From the NCBI RefSeq assembly GCF_030269665.1, contig NZ_BSTS01000033.1, positions 1-33,220 on the forward strand: a DNA stretch of 33,220 nt, read 5' to 3'. The notes below the pieces were generated by a model that was given only the letters and a program-made list of their open reading frames with translations, was not told the origin of the DNA and did no database searches. The position numbers and the translations under genes were made by a program. Positions 1 to 8,444 of the stretch are shown piece after piece. Origin of the DNA: Actinomycetospora sp. NBRC 106375. Lineage in GTDB: Bacteria > Actinomycetota > Actinomycetes > Mycobacteriales > Pseudonocardiaceae. The number at the start of each line of letters is the position of its first letter. Positions within the stretch are counted from its first letter, which is position 1.

Positions 1-1
1 C

Positions 2-97
2 GCCCGCCACCCCGACGTCCTGGCCGCTCAACGCCGCGAACGCGCCCGCATCCGCAGCGAACGACAACACCGCTGGGGCCGACCCCGAGCCGCATGA
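2..97 (+). CDS. C-terminal tail of an unidentified protein (partial)
   Basis: The first bases are an open frame of 31 codons ending in TGA at 95-97. The 5' part lies outside the window. The peptide is very rich in Arg, Ala, His and Gln (it contains RRERAR and WGRPRAA), like the basic tail of a nucleic-acid-binding protein, but no domain is visible. The next gene starts 40 bases downstream on the same strand. I cannot name a family, and the frame is supported only by its GC-rich third positions and clean stop. Confidence 0.4.
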   Translation, partial: ARHPDVLAAQRRERARIRSERQHRWGRPRAA

Positions 98-136
98 CCC
101 GGCAAACGTTCGTGGTCAACGCACTAGCGTCGAGGG

Positions 137-1786
137 GTGAGCCGGGACCGTCGGTGGTGGCACGTCGACCCCGCCGGACTCCTCGTCGCCGCGGTCGTCG
201 CGGTCCTCGCCCTCGGCCCCGGGCTCCTGCCGCGCGACGGCGTCACCCAGGGCGTCGTGTCCGGGGTCGTCGCCGCGCTCGGGTACGGGCTCGGGACGGC
301 GGTGTCGGGTCTGGCACGGCTCGGCGGCGTCCGGCCGCGCCGGCGGTTCGGCGCGTGGCTGCCGGTGGCGGTCCTCGGCGTGCTGGTGGCCGCCTTCGCG
401 GTCGCGGCGGGCGGGCAGCAGCGGGCCGCGGCCCTCATCGGGGCACCACCGCCGTCGAACGCCGCCTTCCTGCTCGGGGTCCCGGTGACGGTGGCCGTGG
501 TGGCCCTGCTGGTGGCCGCCGCGCGGGGCCTGCGCCGGCTCACCCACCTGCTCCGGCATCGCCTGCCCGGTCCAGCCGCTGTCGGGGTGGTCGCGCTCGC
601 GACGCTCGTCGTGGCCGGGGTCGCGACCTCCGTCGCGCTCACCGTCACCGAGGCCGCGTTCCGCGCCCGCAACGACGAGCCCGGGGTGAGCGGCGGGCCG
701 CCGGAGCGCGCGACGCGGTCCGGGTCGCCGACCTCGCTCGTCGGGTGGGACACGCTGGGGCGCGACGGACGTCGCTTCGTCGCCGGCGGGCGGCCCGCCG
801 AGCAGCTGGCGGCCGCCGCGGGACGCGCGCCGCGTGACCCGGTCCGGGTCTACGTGGGGCTCGAGAGCGCGCCCGACCCGTCAGCGCGGGCCGCGCTCGC
901 CGTCGCGGAGCTCGACCGCGCCGGCGCCTTCGACCGCTCCGTCCTCGCGCTCGTGACGCCGACCGGGTCCGGTTCGGTCGACCCCCCGATCCCCGACGCC
1001 CTCGAGCTGGTCCGCGGGGGCGACACCGCCGTCGCGGCCGTGCAGTACTCGACGCTGCCCAGCGACCTGTCCTTCCTCATCGACGGGCCCGAGGCGCGGG
1101 CGTCGACCGCGGCGCTGCTGGACGCCGTGCGGGCGCGCCTCGCTCAGAGCCCGCCCGACCGCCGGCCCCGCCTGCTCGTCTTCGGGCAGTCGCTCGGGTC
1201 GCTGGGGTCGCAGGCGGCGTTCGCCTCGCTCGACGACGTCCGCGCCCGCGCCGACGGCGTCCTGTGGGTCGGCCCGCCGCACGGCAGCGAGCCCTGGACC
1301 GGGCTCGTCGCGCGGCGCGACCCGGGGTCGCCGGAGGTGCTCCCGGTGGTCGACGGCGGCCGGGCGGTGCGGTTCGCGGGGCGGGCCGCGGACCTGGCGG
1401 GCGGGCCGTCACGGGAGTCGTGGGAGTCGTGGGAGTCGTGGGAGTCGTGGGAGTCGTGGGAGTCGTGGGAGTCGTGGGAGCAGCCCCGCGTCCTCTACCT
1501 CCAGCACCCGTCGGACCCGGTCGTGTGGTGGTCCCCGGGCCTGCTCTGGCGTCGCCCGGACCGGTTCTCCGAGCCGGCGGGCTCCGACGTCCCGCCCGGG
1601 CAGCACTGGTACCCGGTGATCACGTTCTGGCAGACGACCGTCGACCTCGCGCGGGCGCAGTCCCTGACGCCCGACCACGGGCACCGGTACGACACCCTGC
1701 TCGTCGACGGCTGGGCCGCGGTGGCGCCGCAGCCGGGCTGGACCGCCGCCGACACCGATCGGGCCCGGCAGGTGTTCGGGGGCTGA
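137..1786 (+). CDS. Membrane-anchored alpha/beta hydrolase (Abhydrolase_9 family)
   Basis: A 549-aa protein starting at GTG; TAG at 125-127 in the same frame rules out an earlier start. The N-terminal ~170 residues hold about five hydrophobic segments (near 12-30, 35-60, 70-92, 108-128, 146-168), matching the membrane domain that precedes this hydrolase family in actinobacteria. The C-terminal catalytic half has the nucleophile elbow GQSLGS with Ser352, a conserved LYLQHPSDPVVWWSP block (Asp region) and a late GHRYD motif that could supply the His. The likely role is a membrane-bound esterase/lipase-like enzyme; the substrate is unknown. The oddity is residues 427-447, a seven-fold Glu-Ser-Trp repeat made by a 9-bp tandem repeat just before the conserved PRVLYLQ block. 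The following gene starts 20 bases after the stop. Confidence 0.85.
   Translation: MSRDRRWWHVDPAGLLVAAVVAVLALGPGLLPRDGVTQGVVSGVVAALGYGLGTAVSGLARLGGVRPRRRFGAWLPVAVLGVLVAAFAVAAGGQQRAAALIGAPPPSNAAFLLGVPVTVAVVALLVAAARGLRRLTHLLRHRLPGPAAVGVVALATLVVAGVATSVALTVTEAAFRARNDEPGVSGGPPERATRSGSPTSLVGWDTLGRDGRRFVAGGRPAEQLAAAAGRAPRDPVRVYVGLESAPDPSARAALAVAELDRAGAFDRSVLALVTPTGSGSVDPPIPDALELVRGGDTAVAAVQYSTLPSDLSFLIDGPEARASTAALLDAVRARLAQSPPDRRPRLLVFGQSLGSLGSQAAFASLDDVRARADGVLWVGPPHGSEPWTGLVARRDPGSPEVLPVVDGGRAVRFAGRAADLAGGPSRESWESWESWESWESWESWESWEQPRVLYLQHPSDPVVWWSPGLLWRRPDRFSEPAGSDVPPGQHWYPVITFWQTTVDLARAQSLTPDHGHRYDTLLVDGWAAVAPQPGWTAADTDRARQVFGG
1415..1477 (+). repeat. 9-bp tandem repeat, seven perfect copies, inside the hydrolase gene
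   Basis: The unit GAGTCGTGG occurs seven times without a mismatch. It is in frame with the hydrolase and encodes Glu-Ser-Trp seven times (residues 427-447). Because the unit is a multiple of three, gain or loss of copies keeps the frame. The repeat sits in a loop between the catalytic core and the conserved PRVLYLQ strand. Confidence 0.97.
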
Positions 1787-1806
1787 CCGCGTGGGGAGCC
1801 TCCCGT

Positions 1807-2962
1807 GTGAGTGCACCGAAGACCGTCGCCGCGCACGTGCTCGCCCGCCTCGCCGAGTGGGGGGTCCACCGCTTCTACGGCTACCCCGGGGACGGCATCG
1901 GGGGCATCTTCACCGCCCTGCCCGAACGGGAGGACGCCGAGTTCGTGCAAGTGCGGCACGAGGAGACCGCCGCGTTCGCCGCCTGTGCCGACGTGAAGTA
2001 CGGCGGGTCGCCCATCGGGTGCTGCGCCGTGACCAGCGGGCCCTGGGCAGTGCACGCCCTCAACGGCCTCTACGACGCCAAGCTCGACCACCAGCCCGTC
2101 GTCGCCCTCGTCGGGCACACCGCACAGACCGCCCAGGGCGGCGGCTACTACCAGGAGATCGACCTCGGCGCCCTGCTCTCCGACGTCGCGGGCTACCTCG
2201 CCGAGGTCAAGGACCCGAGCCAGGTGCGGCACGTCGTCGACCGGGCCTGCCGCAGCGCGCTCGCCGACCGCACGGTCGCGGCGATCATCCTGCCCTCCGA
2301 CGTGCTCGAGCAGTCCGCGGTCGTCGACCCGCCCGACGCCCACGGCTACTACCACACCTCTGCACGGCGCCCAGTACGGGTCGCTGTCGGGGACGCTGCT
2401 CTCGATGGGCGGGGGCATGCCCTACGCGATCGCGGCGAAGAACGCGCACCCCGACCGCCCGGTCGTCGCGCTGATCGGCGACGGGGCGATGCAGATGAAC
2501 GGGGTCAACGAGCTGATCACCGTGCAGCGGTACTGGCGCCAGTGGGCCGACCCGCGCTTCGTCGTGCTCGTGCTGTCCAACGACGACCTGTCCTACGTCT
2601 CGTGGGAGACCCGCGGGATGCTCGGCGAGCCGCCCGACCCGCAGTCCCAGTCCGTGCCCGACGTGCCCTACGCGCAGTGGGCGATGCTGCTCGGGCTCGA
2701 CGGCCTGGAGCTGCGCGAGCGCGAGCAGATCGGCGCCGTGTGGGACCACGCCCTGGCCGCCGACCGCCCGTTCGTGGTGGACGCGAAGGTCGACAAGGAC
2801 ATCCCGCTCGTCCCGCCGCACGTGACGGTCCAGCAGGCCCTCAACACCGCCCGCTCCCAGCTCGCCGGCGACAGCGACGCGCTCGCGATCATCGCCAACG
2901 GCGTGAAGGAGACGGTCGGCGCCAAGGCCCGCTCGGTGCTGGGGCTGTCACCGAAGGATTGA
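1807..2962 (+). pseudogene. Pyruvate-oxidase-like thiamine-diphosphate enzyme, internal deletion plus frameshift
   Basis: From GTG 1807 the frame encodes a normal N-terminal PYR domain of a PoxB-like enzyme (GYPGDGI, VRHEE with the cofactor-activating Glu, about 184 aa) up to HGYYHTS near 2361. The next recognisable sequence, in the +1 frame, is HGAQYGSLSGTL followed by the C-terminal PP domain (GDGAMQMNG cofactor site, DIPLVPPHV end), stopping at 2962. Family members are ~590 aa; here only ~385 aa of family sequence remain. The central domain and the start of the PP domain (~200-250 aa) are absent, and the two halves are out of frame. The junction lies at about 2353-2366. The first frame stays open to 2997 but encodes Arg/Ala-rich nonsense. 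The remnant was probably a thiamine-dependent pyruvate oxidase/decarboxylase; it cannot work as one polypeptide. An assembly error is possible. Confidence 0.85.
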
Positions 2963-2997
2963 GCGGCACCGAAGGAGTGAGCGGCCCGAAGGAGTGA
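2949..2997 (+). repeat. 18-bp short tandem repeat at the pseudogene 3' end
   Basis: The unit CACCGAAGGAKTGAGCGG occurs at 2949-2966 and 2967-2984, followed by a partial third copy at 2985-2997. The pseudogene stop lies in the first copy, and each copy carries a Shine-Dalgarno-like GAAGGA. Confidence 0.8.
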
Positions 2998-3027
2998 TCT
3001 GTCCCCGGACGGGGCACACGATCCGGC

Positions 3028-4344
3028 ATGGCAGCCAGGGGCAAGGCGTTCGTCGCGTCGCTGTCGGGGACGTCGCTGGAGTACTACGACTTCGCGGTCT
3101 ACGGGACGGCCTCGGCGCTGGTCTTCCCGCAGCTGTTCTTCCCGGGCAACGACCCGCTGACCGGGACCCTGCTGGCCTTCACGACGTTCGCCGTCGGGTA
3201 CGTGTCGCGGCCGGTCGGCGGGTTCGTGTTCGGCCGGCTCGGGGACACCCTCGGGCGCAAGCGGGTCCTCGTGACCACGCTGCTGCTCATCGGTGTCGCC
3301 ACCGTCGCGATCGGGCTGCTGCCCACCTACGCCACCATCGGCGTCACGGCGCCGATCGTGCTCGTGCTGCTGCGCTTCGCCCAAGGCGTCGGCGTCGGCG
3401 GCGAGTGGGGGAGCGCGGTGCTGCTCTCCGGCGAGTTCGGCGACCCGCGGCGCCGCGGCTTCTGGTCGTCGGCGGCCCAGATCGGTCCGCCGGCGGGCAA
3501 CCTGCTCGCGAACGGCGTGTTCGCCGTCCTCGCCGCGACCCTGTCCACCGACCAGCTCCTGTCGTGGGGCTGGCGCGTCGCGTTCCTGCTCTCGGCGCTG
3601 CTCGTCGCCTTCGGCCTGTGGATCCGGCTCACGCTCGAGGACACCCCGGTGTTCCGCGCGCTGCAGGAGTCGGGGGAGACCTCGGGCAGCCCCGTCCGCG
3701 ACGTCCTGCGCACGCAGCCGCGCGGGCTGGTCGCCGCGATCCTCGCCCGACTCGGTCCGGATGTGGCGTACTCGCTGCTGACCGTCTACGTGCTCACCTA
3801 CGCCACGAAGACCGCGGGCTTCGCACGCGCCGAGGTGCTCTCGGCGGTCCTCGTCGGCTCGGCGCTCCAGCTCGGGCTCATCCCGGCGTTCGGGGCCCTG
3901 TCCGACCGCTGGAACCGGCGCCTGATCTCGATCGTCGCCGTGGTGGGCACCGGGGTGTGGGTGTTCGTGCTCTTCCCGGTGATCGCCTCCGGGGCGTTCG
4001 GGCTGCTCGTGCTCGGCGTCGTCGTGGGCCTCGTCCTGCACGCGATGGCCTACGGCCCGCAGGCGGCGTTCATCACCGAGCAGTTCTCCCCGCGCCTGCG
4101 CTCGACCGGCTCGTCGCTCGGCTACACCATCGCCGGTGTCTTCGGCGGTGCGCTCGCCCCGGTGATCCTGACCGCGCTGAACGCCGACTTCGGGTGGTCG
4201 GTCGCGGCCGTCTACGTCGCCGTGGCCTGCGTCCTCTCGGTGGTCGGTCTGGCGCTGGGGCGCGACCACGACCCGCGCGAGGACGAGGAGCTGGCCGCCG
4301 CCGCGCCCGCAGGCCCTGCGGGAGCGGGCGCCGAGCGTCCGTAG
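3028..4344 (+). CDS. MFS transporter, metabolite:H+ symporter (MHS/ShiA-ProP-like) family
   Basis: A 438-aa polytopic membrane protein with about 12 hydrophobic segments, starting at ATG. MHS-family hallmarks are visible: an N-terminal SLEYYDFAVYG block, the cytoplasmic motif GRLGDTLGRKR after helix 2, and RFAQGVGVGGEWGSAV in helix 4. A second conserved loop, GALSDRWNRR, starts the C-terminal half. Members import organic acids, shikimate, betaine or proline with protons; the substrate here cannot be read from sequence. It follows the broken thiamine-diphosphate enzyme by ~65 bases. If the two were once a unit, an organic acid such as pyruvate or a relative is conceivable, but that is only inference. 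The C-terminal tail is Ala/Glu-rich and cytoplasmic. Confidence 0.9.
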   Translation: MAARGKAFVASLSGTSLEYYDFAVYGTASALVFPQLFFPGNDPLTGTLLAFTTFAVGYVSRPVGGFVFGRLGDTLGRKRVLVTTLLLIGVATVAIGLLPTYATIGVTAPIVLVLLRFAQGVGVGGEWGSAVLLSGEFGDPRRRGFWSSAAQIGPPAGNLLANGVFAVLAATLSTDQLLSWGWRVAFLLSALLVAFGLWIRLTLEDTPVFRALQESGETSGSPVRDVLRTQPRGLVAAILARLGPDVAYSLLTVYVLTYATKTAGFARAEVLSAVLVGSALQLGLIPAFGALSDRWNRRLISIVAVVGTGVWVFVLFPVIASGAFGLLVLGVVVGLVLHAMAYGPQAAFITEQFSPRLRSTGSSLGYTIAGVFGGALAPVILTALNADFGWSVAAVYVAVACVLSVVGLALGRDHDPREDEELAAAAPAGPAGAGAERP

Positions 4345-4347
4345 GGT
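4342..4347 (+). promoter_or_regulatory. Possible -10 box for leaderless FKBP mRNA
   Basis: TAGGGT matches the actinobacterial TANNNT -10 consensus and lies 8 bases before the FKBP ATG at 4356, where transcription would start. It overlaps the MFS stop codon. There is no good Shine-Dalgarno sequence before 4356. Confidence 0.4.
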
Positions 4348-4355
4348 CTCGGGAC

Positions 4356-4754
4356 ATGGCGGTCACCGTGGACAACACCGACGACCTGACCCGCGCGCCC
4401 GGCGCGTCGGTCACCCCCGACACCCTGCCGAACGACCTCGACATCACCGACCTCGTCATCGGGGGCGGCACCGAGGCCGGCCCCCGCGACACCGTGCAGG
4501 TGCAGTACCAGGGCATCCGCGTCTCGGACTCCGGCGAGTTCGACTCGTCCTGGTCCCGCGGCGGCGCCCCGGTCGAGTTCCCGCTCAACGGCGTCATCGA
4601 CGGGTTCAAGCTCGGCATCTCCGGCATGCGCGAGGGCGGGCGGCGCGTGCTCGTCGTCCCGCCGCACCAGGGCTACGGCGACCGCGGCGTCCCGCCGGTC
4701 ATCCCGGCGAACGCCCACCTCGTCTTCGTCGTGGACCTCGTCAAGGTCAACTGA
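4356..4754 (+). CDS. FKBP-type peptidyl-prolyl cis-trans isomerase
   Basis: A 132-aa single-domain FKBP, the normal size for cytoplasmic bacterial members. It catalyses prolyl bond isomerisation during folding. Conserved pocket residues are visible in order: VQYQGI, FDSSWSRG (Phe and Asp of the pocket), VEFPLNGVIDGFKLGISGMREGG split around the central Val-Ile strand, GGRRVLVVPP, GYGDRG and IPANAHLVFVVDL at the end. There is no signal peptide and no extra domain. The ATG lies 11 bases after the MFS stop, and a -10-like TAGGGT 8 bases upstream suggests it can also be transcribed separately as a leaderless message. Convergent with the phosphofructokinase gene, 26 bases away. Confidence 0.93.
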   Translation: MAVTVDNTDDLTRAPGASVTPDTLPNDLDITDLVIGGGTEAGPRDTVQVQYQGIRVSDSGEFDSSWSRGGAPVEFPLNGVIDGFKLGISGMREGGRRVLVVPPHQGYGDRGVPPVIPANAHLVFVVDLVKVN

Positions 4755-4780
4755 GGCGCGCGGCGCCGGTCCGTGCTCGG

Positions 4781-6109
4781 TCAGGCCCCGAACGATGCGG
4801 GCTGCCCGGTCGCCTCGAGCACCGACATCCACAGGTCGCCGTCCGGGTCGACCTGGTTGCGGTGGGCGGTGATCAGGCCCATCGGGATGTGCACGAACCG
4901 GCGCCGCCAGCGCACGACGACGGTCTCGGTGCGCCCGGCCATGCCGGCGTGCACCGCGGCGTGGGCGAGCCGGACGCAGTAGACGCTGTCGTAGGCGTTG
5001 GCGGCGACGCTGCGGATCGCGTAGCTCGGGTCGAGGTAGCGCACCGTCGGCGGGAGATCCACCGCGGTGAGGTGCTCGGTGATCTTCTCCTTGAGGAACA
5101 GGCCGATGTCGCCGAGCTTGGTGTTGCCCGACGCGTCGGTGGTCTGCCCCTCCTCCTCGAGCAGGTCCTGCCCGGCGCCCTCGGCGACCACGACGACCAC
5201 CTGGCCGTGCCGGCGGACGTGGTCCTCCACCCGGCGCAGCACCCCGTTGGGTCCGTCGAGCACGAACGGGACCTCGGGGATCAGCACGAAGTCGGCGTCG
5301 TTGTTCGACAGCGCCGCGTAGCAGGCGATGAAGCCGGAGTGCCGGCCCATGAGCTTGACGATGCCGACGCCGTTCTCGGCGGCCTGCGACTCGATGAACA
5401 CCGAGGCGATGAACTCGGTCGCCTGCGCGAACGCGGTCTGGAAACCGAAGCTCTGGTCGGTGTAGGGCAGGTCGTTGTCGATCGTCTTCGGGACGCCGAC
5501 GACGGCGATGTCGAGGCCCCGCGCGTCGACCTCCTTCGTGATCTTCATGGCGCCGCGCATGCTGCCGTCGCCGCCGATCACGAACAGGACGTGGATCCCG
5601 AGCTCGACGAGGGTGTCGACCATCTGCTCGGCGTCCTGGTCGCCCCGCGAGCTGCCGAGGATCGTGCCGCCGTCGTTGTTGATGTCGCGGACGGCGTCGA
5701 GGTCGAGCTCGACGACGCGCTCGCGGTGCTGGGGCGTGAGGCCGGCGAACCCGTTGCGGAACCCGTAGATGTGCGCGACGTGGTAGTGCTCGGTGAGCTC
5801 CTGCACGATCCCGCGGATCACGTCGTTGAGCCCCGGGCACAGGCCGCCGCAGGTCACGATGCCGACGCTCGTCGCCGCCGGGTCGAAGTACACCTTCCGT
5901 CGCGGCCCGGCCGCCTCGAGGCTCGGTAGCCGGTCGATCGGCACGCCGCGGGAGAGCAGCACCGAGACGGTGTCGTCGACGAGCACGCGGTCGTCCTCGT
6001 GGACGTAGTGGGGCGACGTGCGCTTGGTCGCCAGCATCTCCGCGAACGGGGAGTCGTGGCGGCACTCGCCCAGGCTGCGGACGCGCAGGTCGTCGAGGTC
6101 GAGCGTCAC
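4781..6109 (-). CDS. 6-phosphofructokinase, probably ATP-dependent
   Basis: Phosphorylates fructose 6-phosphate to the 1,6-bisphosphate in glycolysis. With the GTG at 6109 the protein is 442 aa, close to the long bacterial/plant-like PFK subgroup (~440). Motifs: GGLCPGLND (phosphate-binding loop), GGDGS at about 179-183, PKTIDND at 207-213 with the catalytic Asp211, and MGRHSG. Gly in GGDGS, instead of the Asp of pyrophosphate enzymes, argues for ATP; the Lys in PKTIDND is shared by both long-form groups, so the phosphoryl donor is not certain. A longer start at GTG 6181 would add 24 unconserved residues but has a poor ribosome site, whereas 6109 has GGGGG upstream. It stands alone, divergent from the DyP gene. 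Confidence 0.88.
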   Translation of the reverse strand: MTLDLDDLRVRSLGECRHDSPFAEMLATKRTSPHYVHEDDRVLVDDTVSVLLSRGVPIDRLPSLEAAGPRRKVYFDPAATSVGIVTCGGLCPGLNDVIRGIVQELTEHYHVAHIYGFRNGFAGLTPQHRERVVELDLDAVRDINNDGGTILGSSRGDQDAEQMVDTLVELGIHVLFVIGGDGSMRGAMKITKEVDARGLDIAVVGVPKTIDNDLPYTDQSFGFQTAFAQATEFIASVFIESQAAENGVGIVKLMGRHSGFIACYAALSNNDADFVLIPEVPFVLDGPNGVLRRVEDHVRRHGQVVVVVAEGAGQDLLEEEGQTTDASGNTKLGDIGLFLKEKITEHLTAVDLPPTVRYLDPSYAIRSVAANAYDSVYCVRLAHAAVHAGMAGRTETVVVRWRRRFVHIPMGLITAHRNQVDPDGDLWMSVLEATGQPASFGA

Positions 6110-6331
6110 GGGGGACCCCCAGGGGTCGTGGTGGGACGACCGGTCGCGTCGTTGCGGGTCTCCGGCATCTGCATCGGTCACGATAACGGAGCGGGTGCTC
6201 CGGGTGGCCCGTCAGTGCGGTCCCCCACGCGCGGCCACGGTGCCGCGGCGCAGCGCCCGTCGCGGAGACCATGCGTTCGGCGACGGAAAGTGCGGAAATG
6301 CGCCGTCAGCAGGGCCGTTCCGGTGAATTGT

Positions 6332-6350
6332 TGTACGACCAGTACGTACA
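6332..6350 (+). promoter_or_regulatory. Perfect dyad operator candidate upstream of the DyP gene
   Basis: TGTACG - 7 bases - CGTACA is a perfect inverted repeat in an otherwise less GC-rich intergenic stretch (6110-6410) between the divergent phosphofructokinase and DyP genes. It is 61 bases before the peroxidase start, which places it at or just upstream of the likely promoter. The dimension suits a dimeric repressor; the regulator is not identified. The rest of this ~300-base gap shows no gene. Confidence 0.5.
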
Positions 6351-6410
6351 TCTGCTGATCGGCCGGACATGATCGATTACCTAGGGTCGTTCCTAATCGG
6401 GTGACGACGA

Positions 6411-7844
6411 ATGGGGGACCCGATGGACGAGAACGACCAGATCTCCGCCCACACCACGGACGTCCGCGAGCGGGCCGTGCTCGACAATCTCCAGGCCAAC
6501 ATCATCAAAGGACACGCCCGCGGGACATTCGCCGCGCTGTTCCTGAACTTCCAGGACGCGGCCGAGGCACACGCCACGATCGCGGACCTGTTGCCGCTCG
6601 TGAAATCGGCGAGCACGCACCTCTGGGAGGTCGAGGCCTTCCACAGCGGGCTCGGCGGGGGCACGCCGTACGTCGGTGTCGGGCTGAGCCAGAAGGGTCT
6701 CGACGTCCTCGGGGCACAGGTCCCGGAGCCGGCGCCGAACTTCACGCTCGGGATGAAGGACCGCCAGGACGGCCCCGGACTGCCGCCGATGGCCGACCCG
6801 CCCCCCGGGGACTGGGAGCCCGGGTACCAGGGGGACCTGCACGCGGTCGTGCTGATCGGCGACGCGTCCGCCGACGGCGCGGCGCGCGCCGAGGACGCGG
6901 TGCGGGCCCTCCTGCCCCGCGCCGAGATGGTGGTGGTCGACCAGCGGGGCCAGGAGATCACCAACACCGACGGCGTGGGCCTCGAGCACTTCGGCTACGT
7001 GGACGGCCGCAGCCAGCCGTTGTTCCTCGAGGAGGACATCACCGCCGAACCGCGGACGCGGTGGGACCCGGCGTTCGGACTCGGCCAGCTGCTCGTCCCC
7101 GAGGACGGCGCCTTCGCCGACGCGAACCGCTTCGGCAGCTTCCTCGTCTTCCGCAAGCTCGAGCAGAACGTGCGGCTGTTCAAGGAGGAAGAGGAGCGGA
7201 TCGCCACGGATCTCGGCCTCGTCGGGCCCGACCGAGAGAGGGCTGGTGCGATGATCGTAGGGCGCTTCGAGGACGGCACACCGCTCGTCGACCACGACGC
7301 GGCCACCAAGCCGGGCCAGAACGTCGAGAACGATTTCGCCTACGTGGCGCCCGACCCGGCCGACGACGCGACCGGACTCCGGTGCCCCCATTTCGCCCAC
7401 ATCCGGAAGACGAATCCGCGGGGGTCGAGCTTCGCGGGCATGACGCCCGAGCAGATCGCGGACGAGCGCGGCCGCATCATGGCGCGCCGCGGCATCACCT
7501 ACGGCGAGCGGACCGACGACATCAACGCCGATCTGCCGCCGAGCGCCCGCCCGACCGAGGGCGTCGGCCTGCTCTTCATGGCGTTCATGCGCAGCATCGA
7601 GGACCAGTTCGAGTTCACCCAGCGCGCGTGGGCGAACAACAAGGACTTCCCGTTCGTCGAGCCCGACCCGGGCCTCGACCAGGTCATCGGCCAGGGCCAG
7701 CGGCCCGGTACGTCAGTGCTCCACTGCCCGGTGGCCTGGGGACAGGCCCCGACGCAGGACGTCGACCCGATGCAGCAGGCCGTGACGCTCAAGGGCGGCG
7801 AGTACTTCTACGCCCCCTCGATCCCGTTCCTCCGCGAGCTCTGA
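6411..7844 (+). CDS. DyP-type heme peroxidase
   Basis: A 477-aa dye-decolorizing peroxidase, long enough for the larger (C/D-like) class. It would reduce peroxide while oxidising dyes, phenols or other bulky donors using heme. The family signature GXXDG is GYVDG at 195-199, with Asp198 as the distal acid. CPHFAHIRKTNPRG contains the probable proximal heme ligand His330, and ARRGITYG around 358-365 should supply the distal Arg. No Tat or Sec signal and no encapsulin-targeting tail is seen, so it is probably cytoplasmic. ATG 6423 (residue 5), preceded by GGGGGA, is an alternative start. A palindrome upstream suggests single-gene, perhaps stress-responsive, regulation. Confidence 0.92.
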   Translation: MGDPMDENDQISAHTTDVRERAVLDNLQANIIKGHARGTFAALFLNFQDAAEAHATIADLLPLVKSASTHLWEVEAFHSGLGGGTPYVGVGLSQKGLDVLGAQVPEPAPNFTLGMKDRQDGPGLPPMADPPPGDWEPGYQGDLHAVVLIGDASADGAARAEDAVRALLPRAEMVVVDQRGQEITNTDGVGLEHFGYVDGRSQPLFLEEDITAEPRTRWDPAFGLGQLLVPEDGAFADANRFGSFLVFRKLEQNVRLFKEEEERIATDLGLVGPDRERAGAMIVGRFEDGTPLVDHDAATKPGQNVENDFAYVAPDPADDATGLRCPHFAHIRKTNPRGSSFAGMTPEQIADERGRIMARRGITYGERTDDINADLPPSARPTEGVGLLFMAFMRSIEDQFEFTQRAWANNKDFPFVEPDPGLDQVIGQGQRPGTSVLHCPVAWGQAPTQDVDPMQQAVTLKGGEYFYAPSIPFLREL

Positions 7845-7979
7845 GCCATGACCACCTTCACCCTGCGCGCGGCGTCGGTGACCGGAGAGGTGGTGTAGGC
7901 CGCTCGGACGAGCCGCGGCAGGCAGCCAGCCTCTAGGGTGCCTTTCTCTCGATCTCCGCCGATCCCGAGGAGGGCACCC

Positions 7980-8435
7980 GTGGCCGAGGACGTCGTCGTC
8001 ACCCGCACCGTCGAAGCGCCACCGGACCGCGTCTGGGACCTCGTCGGCGACCCGGCCCGGATCGGCGGGATCTCCCCGGAGTGCCACCGCGTCGACTGGC
8101 TCGGCGGTGCGACAGGGCCGGAGCCGGGCGCGCGGTTCCGTGGGCACAACCGCAAGGGCCTGCTGCGGTGGTCGACGACCGGCACGGTCGTCGACTACAC
8201 CCCGCAGCGCGAGATCACCTGGGACGTCGACCTCCTGGGCCAGCCGGTCGCCCGCTGGGGCTTCCGCCTGACGCCACAGGACGGTGGGACGCGCGTCGAG
8301 CAGTTCTGGCAGGACCGGCGCAGCCCGCTGGCGAACGTCGTGGGCCGCGCGCGGGCCTGGGACGTGCCCGGCGCCAACCGCCGCGGCATGGAGCAGACGC
8401 TCGACGCGGTGCGACGGAAGGCCGAGCAGGGCTGA
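7980..8435 (+). CDS. SRPBCC (START/Bet v1-like) family protein
   Basis: A 151-aa small ligand-binding-fold protein starting at GTG 7980 with GAGGAGGG upstream; a further GTG at 7938 would add 14 unconserved residues. It shows the polyketide-cyclase/START pattern: VTRTVEAPPDRVWDLVGDP at the N-terminus, the central beta strands with REITWDVDLLG, and the late GGTRVEQFW block before a C-terminal helix. These proteins bind hydrophobic ligands or act as cyclases or lipid-transfer proteins; no specific ligand is evident. It follows the DyP gene after 135 bases that include a TAGGGT -10-like box at 7934-7939, so it probably has its own promoter. Convergent with the STAS gene. Confidence 0.85.
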   Translation: MAEDVVVTRTVEAPPDRVWDLVGDPARIGGISPECHRVDWLGGATGPEPGARFRGHNRKGLLRWSTTGTVVDYTPQREITWDVDLLGQPVARWGFRLTPQDGGTRVEQFWQDRRSPLANVVGRARAWDVPGANRRGMEQTLDAVRRKAEQG

Positions 8436-8444
8436 CGCCCGGGG

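Noticed and set aside
1264..2997. Long forward frame of 577 codons across the hydrolase end and the thiamine enzyme
   Set aside because: It is an out-of-frame reading of the hydrolase, then the true PYR domain, then out-of-frame sequence after the junction. It is not one protein.
7848..7898. 16-codon frame after the DyP gene (MTTFTLRAA...)
   Set aside because: Too short, no clear ribosome site and no family; chance frame.
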